From the NCBI GenBank assembly GCA_963808455.1, contig CAWEHT010000379.1, forward strand, positions 1 to 15,926: 15,926 nt of DNA, read 5' to 3'. This document shows, one piece after another, positions 7,570 to 13,735 of this stretch. The position numbers and the translations under genes are program-made. Under the pieces are notes generated by a model. That model did not search any database. It was given only the letters and a program-made list of their open reading frames with translations, and had not been told where the DNA came from. The stretch comes from CAWEHT01 sp963808455. Its GTDB lineage: Bacteria; Chloroflexota; Anaerolineae; CG2-30-64-16. How positions within the stretch are numbered: the stretch's first letter is position 1; every line of letters starts with the position of its first letter.

Positions 7570-7987
7570 GTGTCAGTGCCACCAACCATCCTGATCGTGG
7601 ACGACGACCCCGATTTCCGGGAATTTGTGCGCATTGTCCTCGAAGAGCCATGATTATCAGGTTCTGGAGGCTGCCAATGCGCCGAGCGGGCTGGCTGTCA
7701 TGCGCGGTCGCCAGCCCGCCCTGGTGTTGCTGGACGCCATGATGTCTTACGAGTTGGCCGGGATCGGCATCATCCGCACCGTGCGCAGCGACCCCATGCT
7801 GGCTCATCTGCCACTGATCCTCATATCGGCCGTGTTGAGCGACGACGAAGACCGTTTCTTGCCCGCGGATGAGCGCAACATGGTCAACCGCTTCCTGACC
7901 AAACCGATCAGCCCCGAGGCGCTGCTGCACGAAGTCGCGTCTTTGCTCAAGGCGCGCGCTACCCCGACACCCAAGGAGAGCTTATGA
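7570..7987 (+). CDS. Stand-alone receiver (receiver 2), one frameshift
   Basis: A second CheY-like receiver. The start is GTG at 7570 with GGGGAG eight bases upstream. The frame runs through ILIVDDDPDF and ends in a stop at 7651, but continues one base off as HDYQVLEAANA. Removing one C near 7648 restores a 138-aa protein aligned without gaps to receiver 1 in this region. Landmarks are DDD (11-13), phosphoacceptor Asp55 (LVLLDAMM), Ser86 and Lys111 (LTKP). It has diverged more than receivers 1 and 3: ELAG replaces SVLDG, and FLPADE replaces FPTDE. Its stop overlaps the nuoE start (ATGA), indicating coupled translation. The indel may be a sequencing error. Confidence 0.82.
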
Positions 7988-8460
7988 CTTCGACGACGCA
8001 AGAGGGAGCGACCGTAGGGTCCGTATTGGTCGATCCCGCCAAACAATCGATGTTGTTGGCAGCGTTATACATCGCGCAGGAGCAACAGGGCTACCTCACG
8101 CCTGATGCCATCGCCCGCGTCGCGCGGCGTTTGAATCTTTCGCCGGGTGAGGTCTACAGCGTAGCCAGCTTCTACACGCTTTTCCGCACGAAGCCCGTCG
8201 GCCGCTACATCCTACAAGTATGCGAAGGTCTCTCCTGCTATCTCAACGACGGCGCCGAGAAAGTGGTGGACTACGTGAGCGCCAAGCTCTCCATACATCC
8301 GGGTGAGACCACAGCGGACGGCCGATTCAGCCTGGAGAAGGTTCAATGCCTGGCTTCGTGTGGCACGGCCCCGGCCATGCGCGTCAACGACCAGCTTTAT
8401 GAGAACCTGACCCCGGCCGGCATCGACGCCATTCTCGAGCGGCTGATGGGGGAGGCGTAA
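7984..8460 (+). CDS. nuoE: NuoE/HoxE-like [2Fe-2S] subunit (24 kDa family)
   Basis: Thioredoxin-like [2Fe-2S] protein of the NADH dehydrogenase 24-kDa family, which passes electrons to or from the NuoF/HoxF flavin subunit. The 158 aa contain the helical N-terminal part (VARRLNLSPGEVYSVASFYT) and all four cluster cysteines: C80 and C85 (VCEGLSC), C122 and C126 (QCLASC). The start is ATG at 7984, overlapping the receiver 2 stop, with AAGGAG five bases upstream. nuoF begins directly after it. Without other complex I genes nearby, and with hydrogenase maturation genes in the window, it could equally be named hoxE, hndA or a formate dehydrogenase subunit. Confidence 0.93.
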   Translation: MTSTTQEGATVGSVLVDPAKQSMLLAALYIAQEQQGYLTPDAIARVARRLNLSPGEVYSVASFYTLFRTKPVGRYILQVCEGLSCYLNDGAEKVVDYVSAKLSIHPGETTADGRFSLEKVQCLASCGTAPAMRVNDQLYENLTPAGIDAILERLMGEA

Positions 8461-8461
8461 C

Positions 8462-9709
8462 ATGTCTGCCTGGCAACCTGTGCTTCTGGCCAATGTCAAC
8501 CGGCCCAACGCCGAGAAGATCACGGCTTACCTGGATCACGGCGGCTATCAGGCGCTGCGCAAGGCTCTGTCTCTGTCGCCCGATGCTATCATCGAGGAGG
8601 TCAAGGCTTCTGGTTTGCGGGGGCGCGGGGGCGCGGGCTTTCCCACCGGCGTCAAGTGGGGTTTCATGCCCAAAGGGGCCCCGATCAAATATCTGGCCGT
8701 CAACACCGATGAGGGGGAGCCGGGAACGTTCAAGGACCGCCTGATCGTCGAACGCGATCCGCATTCAATCCTGGAAGGCTTGATCATCGCTGCCTATGCG
8801 ATGGGCGTGCACCGTGCCTTTGTCTACATCCGTGGGGAGTTCTTCCTCGGCGTCAAGCGCTGGATCAAAGCCATCGCCGATGCCTACCAATACGGCTATT
8901 TGGGCAAGGATATTCTGGGCAGCGGCTTCGACCTGGACGTCTCGCTGCATCGCGGCGCCGGGGCCTATATCTGCGGCGAAGAGACGGCCTTGATCGAATC
9001 GCTGGAAGGCCACCGCGGCGAGCCCCGCATGAAGCCCCCCTTCCCGACGGAGCACGGATTGTGGGGCCAGCCCACCATCGTGCAGAATGTGGAAACCCTG
9101 GCCAACGTGCCGCACATCATCCTGCGCGGCGCGCCCTGGTACGCCGCGATCGGCACGGCCCAGAGCAAGGGCCCGAAGGTGTTCTGTGTCAGTGGGCACG
9201 TCAACCGGCCCGGCAACTACGAGCTGCCCCTGGGGACCCCGTTGCGAGAGATCATCTACGAACATGCCGGCGGCGTGCGCTATGGCCGTGCGATCAAGGC
9301 GATCATTCCGGGTGGCGCCACCACGCCGATGCTGACGCCCGACCAGCTCGATGTGGCCATGGCTTTCGAAACACTGGCGGCGGCTGGCTCGGCGCTGGGC
9401 ACCGGCGCCGTGATCGTGATGGACGAAACCACCGATATCGTCGAGGTCACGCGGCGCATCACCAGCTTCTATGTGCACGAGTCGTGCGGTGACTGCACCC
9501 CGTGCCGGGCCGGCGGCCAGCGTTTGGTCGAAACCCTCGACCGCCTCGCCGCGGGCCAAGGCCGCCACGATGACCTGGCGAAACTTGCAAGCCTGGCGCA
9601 GGGCATCAGCGGCCTGACGTTCTGCCCGCTGGGCACCGGGATGTGTGATCCAGTTATCTCAGCCATGAAGCTCTTCCATGGGGAGTTCACCAAACATGTC
9701 CAAAGCTAA
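8462..9709 (+). CDS. nuoF: NuoF/HoxF-like FMN- and NADH-binding subunit (51 kDa family)
   Basis: The NAD(H)-reacting flavoprotein of complex I-like and NAD-linked hydrogenase or formate dehydrogenase complexes. The 415 aa contain the FMN/NADH signature GLRGRGGAGFPTGVKW (51-66), NTDEGEPGTFKDR (81-93), GAGAYICGEETALIES (165-180) and the [4Fe-4S] site ESCGDCTPCRAG (C342, C345, C348) with the distal Cys388 (TFCPLG). It is a plain NuoF length: it lacks the N-terminal thioredoxin-like and C-terminal ferredoxin extensions of HndC/HydB-type subunits. The start is ATG at 8462, one base after the nuoE stop. Its 3' end overlaps receiver 3 by 14 nt. No NuoG/HoxU-like gene follows, so its electron partner must be encoded elsewhere. 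Confidence 0.94.
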   Translation: MSAWQPVLLANVNRPNAEKITAYLDHGGYQALRKALSLSPDAIIEEVKASGLRGRGGAGFPTGVKWGFMPKGAPIKYLAVNTDEGEPGTFKDRLIVERDPHSILEGLIIAAYAMGVHRAFVYIRGEFFLGVKRWIKAIADAYQYGYLGKDILGSGFDLDVSLHRGAGAYICGEETALIESLEGHRGEPRMKPPFPTEHGLWGQPTIVQNVETLANVPHIILRGAPWYAAIGTAQSKGPKVFCVSGHVNRPGNYELPLGTPLREIIYEHAGGVRYGRAIKAIIPGGATTPMLTPDQLDVAMAFETLAAAGSALGTGAVIVMDETTDIVEVTRRITSFYVHESCGDCTPCRAGGQRLVETLDRLAAGQGRHDDLAKLASLAQGISGLTFCPLGTGMCDPVISAMKLFHGEFTKHVQS

Positions 9710-10091
9710 GATCCTCGTCGTGGACGACGATCCAGACTTCGTTTCTTACACGTGGACCGTTCTCGAGAGCGAGCAGTACGACGTGGTCAGCGCCGGCAAC
9801 GGCGACCAGGGCCTGCGCATGCTGGCACAGGAACAGCCCGACCTGGTGGTGCTGGACGTCATCATGTCGAGCGTGCTCGATGGCCTGAACTTGAGCCAGC
9901 GTATGGCCGAGAGCGCCCTGTACCGGCACGTGCCGATCATCATGGTCACCTCGATCGCCAATACCGATTATCTGGCCCTGTTCCCTACCGACGAGAACAT
10001 CCACGTCGATGCCTTCGTGACCAAGCCGATCGCGCCGAAGGAGTTGCTGCGCCAGGTCGCCAGGCTGCTGCCGGCGGCGGAGCACCTCTAG
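9696..10091 (+). CDS. Stand-alone receiver (receiver 3)
   Basis: CheY-like single-domain receiver, 131 aa, without an output domain. Landmarks are DDD (10-12), phosphoacceptor Asp54 (VVLDVIMSS), Thr85 (IMVTS) and Lys110 (VTKP). The start is ATG at 9696 inside the nuoF 3' end, with GGGGAG ten bases upstream, so its translation is tied to nuoF. It is a close paralogue of receiver 1, with the same spacing of all active-site residues and the shared MSSVLDGLN and FPTDE-IH-DAF segments. This suggests duplication within the cluster. It may act by protein contact with the diaphorase or the kinase. Confidence 0.9.
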   Translation: MSKAKILVVDDDPDFVSYTWTVLESEQYDVVSAGNGDQGLRMLAQEQPDLVVLDVIMSSVLDGLNLSQRMAESALYRHVPIIMVTSIANTDYLALFPTDENIHVDAFVTKPIAPKELLRQVARLLPAAEHL

Positions 10092-10121
10092 ACCTTACAC
10101 AGCTGAAGACCCGCCCTTCGA

Positions 10122-10171
10122 GGTCACGAAGCCACCACCGGGGAGGTGCAGCGACGCACCTCCCTGTGACC
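10122..10171 (+). other. Intercistronic RNA hairpin between receiver 3 and the ACT gene
   Basis: A perfect 9-bp stem (GGGAGGTGC, 10141-10149, with GCACCTCCC, 10156-10164; 6-nt loop) sits inside an outer 6-bp pairing, GGTCAC (10122-10127) with GTGACC (10166-10171). No U-run follows, so a simple terminator is unlikely. It may be an RNA processing or stabilising element that sets different expression for the upstream and downstream halves of the cluster. Confidence 0.5.
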
Positions 10172-10222
10172 GGCGCCAACGCCTGTTGCCCCACATCCAT
10201 GCATCCTGAATGGAGTTATGGC

Positions 10223-10699
10223 ATGCCGCAAAAGATCAAGGTAGGTGGCGTCATCCAGAATGATCATCTGGCCAGCGTCAGCGTGCTGGCGGTCAAGGAC
10301 CAGCCGGGCATCGCCGCGGCGGTCCTGGATGCTCTTGGCAAGCGTGCCCTGAACGTGCAGTTCATCGTCCAGGTCATCGACCACCAGGAGCAGGACCAGA
10401 TCGTGATCTGCATCGACCGGGACGATTTGGAGGGCGGCCAGGAGGCAATCCAGGAGATTTGCTGTCAGGTGCAGCCGGCAGCGGTTGTGGCAAATCCTCA
10501 AGTTGCCTCGTTAGCAATCTTCGGGCCGGATTTTCGCCAGCGGCCGGGGATCGCCGCCACTATGTTCCGCGTGCTGGCCGAACACGGCGTCAACATTCTG
10601 GCGATCAGCACGTCGATCTCAACCGTGACGTGTGTCATCGAAGCCGCCCGGCTCAAGGAAGCCCTGGCGGGCGTAAACCAGTACTTTGACCTGCCCTGA
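10223..10699 (+). CDS. Double ACT-domain regulatory protein
   Basis: A 158-aa protein made of two ACT domains (about 17-82 and 95-155). It resembles the C-terminal regulatory half of aspartate kinase (DQPGIAAAVLDALGKRALNV in the first; RQRPGIAATMFRVLAEHGVN and NILAISTSISTV in the second) with no kinase domain. ACT domains bind small ligands, usually amino acids, and dimerise. The start is ATG at 10223 with GGAG seven bases upstream; an ATG at 10199 is an alternative. It sits between receiver 3 and the histidine kinase, where an amino-acid biosynthesis role is not expected. A sensory or adaptor role in the redox cluster is inferred only from position. No catalytic motif was seen. Confidence 0.85.
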   Translation: MPQKIKVGGVIQNDHLASVSVLAVKDQPGIAAAVLDALGKRALNVQFIVQVIDHQEQDQIVICIDRDDLEGGQEAIQEICCQVQPAAVVANPQVASLAIFGPDFRQRPGIAATMFRVLAEHGVNILAISTSISTVTCVIEAARLKEALAGVNQYFDLP

Positions 10700-10751
10700 A
10701 GCTCTGCAAGGGCCACGGAAGCCGCATTCATAGGACGCGGCATCCCACGCA

Positions 10752-10765
10752 CGCCAGCGCTGGCG
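10752..10765. repeat. 14-bp perfect palindrome before the kinase gene
   Basis: CGCCAGCGCTGGCG is perfectly self-complementary and lies 28 nt upstream of the kinase start, in the 94-nt gap after the ACT gene. It could be an operator or merely GC-rich chance. No promoter boxes were recognised beside it. Confidence 0.3.
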
Positions 10766-10793
10766 GCACCGATCCCCTGCATCGGAGGTGCAA

Positions 10794-12551
10794 GTGAGTG
10801 CTGTCCCGGATGAGCTGTTCCCCTACCGGCGCCCGCGTTGGTTGGCGCGACTGCATGTGGTGGGGCTGCTGGGCCTCATCGTCCTGATCCTGCTGGGCGC
10901 CTGGTGGATGCCGGGCCTGGCCACGGGCCACCTACTGGCAGTCGTAGCTCCCTGGGCCGTGATCGAGCTGGGCGTGCTGGTCGCCCTGTACGCGTGGGGG
11001 AAGATCAGTGGGCTCCGCGCCCGTGCCTGGCCCTCGTATATGGCCAACTCATCCTCGACATGGTCGGCTTGACGTTGTTCCTGCACTTTGCCGGCGGTTC
11101 GGAGAACCCGTTCGCGCTGTTCTATGTCTTCCCCGTCATCGTGGCGTCGGCGCTGCTTGCCCCGGCAGCGGCACTGGGTTTCGCAGCCCTGGCGACCCTG
11201 CTCTATTGGGCTCTCCTGGCCGCCGAAGGGTACGGTTGGCTGCCACACTACAATCTGGCCATCTTGCACGGCGCGGCTATGTACCGGAGCGGCCCCTATT
11301 TGCTGGGCCAGGGCGCCGCGCTGGCCGCCACTTGCCTGTTGGCCGGCCTGGCCACGACCATCCTGATGGAAGCTCTGCGTACCCGGGCGCGGCGAGCTGG
11401 CGGAAAGCCGCGAACGTGCGGAAGCGCGCGCCGCCGAGCTGCGCTCGCTCAACGAACAGCTGCAAGGTGCCAACGAAGAACAAAGACACAGCCGCCAGCA
11501 CCTGGATGAACTGTATCTGGAACTGCAGCAAGCCTACAATCGCTTGGAAGTGCGGTCGGTCAACATGAGCGAGCTCAACGAACAGCTGCGCCTGGCCAAT
11601 GCCGAGTGCAAGGCGCGGCGCGAGGAGCTCGTCGGCGTTCACCAGCAGATGCAAGAAGCCTACCGCCGGCTTGAGGCGCGCACGGACCATATGCGGGAAC
11701 TGAACGAACAGCTGCGCGCGGCCAATGCCGAGTGCAGCCGCCAGCGCGAACAATTGGCCAAACTCAACAGCCAGCTGGTGCAGGCCAACGCCAAGCTGAG
11801 CGCGCTCGAGGACGCCCGCGCCCAATTCACCCTGTTGGTTACCCATGAGCTGCGAGCTCCCGTCGCTGCCATCCAGAGCTACCTGAAGCTGATCATCGAC
11901 GGTTACGTCAAGGCAGACAAGGTGCAGGAGACCCTCGAAAAGGCTGAGAGGCGCGCCATGGAGCAGCTGGCTCTGATCGCCGATCTGCTCGAGCTGGGTC
12001 GCATCCAGTCCGCCGACGCCCGTGGCAAGGTGGAGCCCGTTCATATCGAGCAGGCGCTCAAGGAACAGGCGGACTCGATGGCGGCGCGCGCCCAGGAGAG
12101 GAACATCACCGTCCACATCGAAGTGGGGCCCGATCTGCCGGCGGTCCTGGCCAACGCGGACCAGATCCGCAGCGTGTGGAACAACCTGATCAGCAACGCC
12201 ATCAAGTACAATCGCGACGCCGGCCGGGTCGATATCGTGCTCCAACGCGAAGGGGATTGTCTTGCCGGGTCCGTGGGCGATACGGGCATCGGCATTCCGC
12301 CGGAGGCCATGGCACGGCTGTTCTCCGAGTTCTTCCGGGCCGACAATGCCAAAGCGGCCTCGCGCATGGGCACCGGCCTGGGGCTCTCTATTGTCAAGGA
12401 GATCATCGAGCATAGCGGCGGCCGGATCGTCTGCGAGTCGGTGCTCGACAAGGGCACGACCTTCCGCTTCTGGCTGCCGGTGATAGCGCCCGAACTGCCA
12501 GTGGCCGCAACAGAGCAGCCTGACCGTGGCGCACAAAAGGGCGCCGCGTAG
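10794..12551 (+). CDS. RegB-like membrane histidine kinase with coiled-coil repeats, two frameshifts
   Basis: A redox-type sensor kinase of about 585 aa after correction. The start is GTG at 10794, five bases after GGAGG. The N-terminus has about six membrane helices (roughly 20-39, 47-68, 82-101, 106-123, 125-145, 165-192). The motif GGSENPF at 101-107 matches the GGxxNPF quinone-binding heptapeptide of RegB/PrrB. Residues about 219-344 are three 42-residue coiled-coil repeats, each starting LNEQL. Next come HisKA with His351 (VTHELRAPVAAI) and HATPase with NNLISNAIKYN (463-473), DTGIGI (496) and GTGLGL (526). One base is missing near 11030 and one is extra near 11388. The two shifts compensate, so the kinase half is in the starting frame. 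It is the last gene of the cluster and the likely phosphodonor for the three receivers. Confidence 0.87.
11448..11825 (+). repeat. Three 126-bp in-gene repeats encoding a coiled coil
   Basis: Units begin at 11448, 11574 and 11700, exactly 126 nt (42 codons) apart, each starting LNEQL. Units 2 and 3 also share ANAEC, giving Cys272 and Cys314 at the same repeat position; unit 1 has Glu there. The heptad-like Leu/Glu/Arg content predicts a long signalling helix between the membrane domain and the kinase. Confidence 0.75.
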
Positions 12552-12703
12552 CCACCTATCCCAAAGGGGACACCTCGCGAGGGCCGGGACCGCACAGCTG
12601 GGCCCGCCTGCATCAGACCGGTCGCGCCAGTGGACCCAAGATACCTCGCGACCGCCGCGGACCGTGTGGCTGGGCGCCCGGACGCCGCGTACCGCACGAG
12701 GAT
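12552..12703. other. Gap between convergent kinase and hypA genes
   Basis: The plus-strand kinase and minus-strand hypA end tail to tail here. There is a 10-bp palindrome, CCTCGCGAGG, near 12572 and a GGGCGCCC, but no stem followed by a T-run on either strand. No terminator or gene can be supported. Confidence 0.35.
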
Positions 12704-13066
12704 TCAGCCCCCGGCCGGCGGTTCGTCCACGTCGATGCTCTCGACGTAAAATGACCGGCCTCCGGTAACGCTCAACTTTATGCTTCCACAACGGGGGCAG
12801 ACCGGCAAGAGCGGAGGGCTGGTGTCGAAGGTATGTCCACAACTGCCGCAGGTGGCGACCGCCGGCTCGCGACGGAACCGCAGCACCGCCCTCTCGGCGA
12901 TCGTTCCCTTGCTCAAGATCTCGAAATAGAACTGGACAGAGTCGTCGACGATGCTGGCGAGGTCGCCGATCACCAGGTCGATGGCCGAGATCCGGCCGGC
13001 GTGGGCCTTTCCCGCCGCCTCCAGAGCCACATCGAGGATCGACTGCGTCACCGGTAGCTCATGCAT
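12704..13066 (-). CDS. hypA: Hydrogenase nickel incorporation protein HypA
   Basis: HypA works with HypB to deliver nickel to the large subunit of [NiFe] hydrogenases. The 120-aa protein has the required N-terminal MHE nickel ligands (MHELPVTQSILDVALEAA) and the structural zinc site of two Cys pairs, C73/C76 (CGSCGHTF) and C90/C93 (CPRCGS). The start is ATG at 13066. No ribosome site precedes it; instead a TACAAT box ends 7 nt before the ATG, so a leaderless message is possible. It lies 37 nt downstream of the TOPRIM gene on the same strand. hypB and the other hyp genes are not in the window. Confidence 0.95.
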   Translation of the reverse strand: MHELPVTQSILDVALEAAGKAHAGRISAIDLVIGDLASIVDDSVQFYFEILSKGTIAERAVLRFRREPAVATCGSCGHTFDTSPPLLPVCPRCGSIKLSVTGGRSFYVESIDVDEPPAGG

Positions 13067-13073
13067 GGAGGGA

Positions 13074-13079
13074 ATTGTA
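13074..13079 (-). promoter_or_regulatory. Possible -10 box for leaderless hypA
   Basis: TACAAT on the minus strand (13079-13074) ends 7 nt before the hypA ATG. This would place the transcription start at or next to the start codon. No good -35 box is present, and the upstream TOPRIM gene may instead read through. Confidence 0.3.
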
Positions 13080-13103
13080 GCACAACCCGGCGTGCTGTGG
13101 CGC

Positions 13104-13734
13104 TCACATAAAGAAGAGGCGGTTCAGCCAGGCTACAAGCAGGTCAACTTTGGCGACGTTGGGGTCGAGATACCTGGCCGTGATGGCTGCCCCCAAAGGC
13201 TTGCCCGGTTCGCGCTGCCAGGCCAGCCACGTGTGGATGATGGCCTTCGGCGTGTCGGGTGGGCGAAACCTGACCTCGCCTTCCGGAATTTCAGCAACGC
13301 TGGACTCGACATGGCCAAAGAGCGCTGAGTTCTCCGGCACCAGAAATCGCAAGAAGTCTTCCAGGATGCCTTCGGTTTGGTTGTCCGGCATGACCCAGAC
13401 GCCTACCCTCGGCAGAAGTTTGTTGAACAGGGGGATCGAGGACGGTACCATCGGGCGACGGACTGAGCGGCACCCCGGCATAACCAGCAGCCACCAGCCG
13501 GTTCCGTAGCGACTCCCACCGCGAGCTCAGGTCGGTATCGGCGTCTACGACGACCCCCACGATATCGCCGTCCTCGCTGGCCTTCAAGCGGACGGAAAAG
13601 CTTTCCAGCAGTCTGTCAACGCCCTCCTGTGCCTTGATCTCATCGAGCCATGGCAGCCCTCTGTTGCGAAACAGATGCTTTAGGACATTCTCATCGTCCT
13701 TGCCCTCGACCAGCAGAGTCCTCTTCCCGCCCAT
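13104..13734 (-). CDS. DUF3226-type TOPRIM protein, one frameshift
   Basis: The start is ATG at 13734, one base after the ATPase stop, so the two are translationally coupled. The N-terminal TOPRIM core shows LLVEGKDDE with Glu10 and GVVVDADTD with Asp64/Asp66/Asp68, the metal-binding pattern of nucleases and primases in this fold. The frame then shifts near 13415 (one extra base) and continues as LPRVGVWVMPDNQ, IHTWLAWQREPGKPLGAAI and TARYLDPN, which I recognise as the C-terminal part of DUF3226 proteins. Corrected length is 209 aa. The family's function is not established; partnership with an ATPase suggests a split OLD-like nuclease. The frameshift may be a sequencing error. Confidence 0.8.
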
Positions 13735-13735
13735 G

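Noticed and set aside
8765..9568. A 267-aa minus-strand frame opposite nuoF
   Set aside because: It lies entirely within nuoF, which has all family motifs in the plus frame. The antisense product is His/Arg/Gly-rich with no domain.
7984..9709. Part of a complex I (nuo) operon
   Set aside because: No nuoA-D or nuoG-N genes flank the pair. Receivers sit on both sides, so complex I membership is not supported by context.
11277..12842. A 521-aa open frame on the minus strand, antisense to the kinase
   Set aside because: It is the longest frame in the area, but its sequence is low-complexity, has no recognisable domain and mirrors the third-base GC bias of the kinase coiled-coil and HATPase regions. 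The plus strand carries unmistakable kinase motifs.
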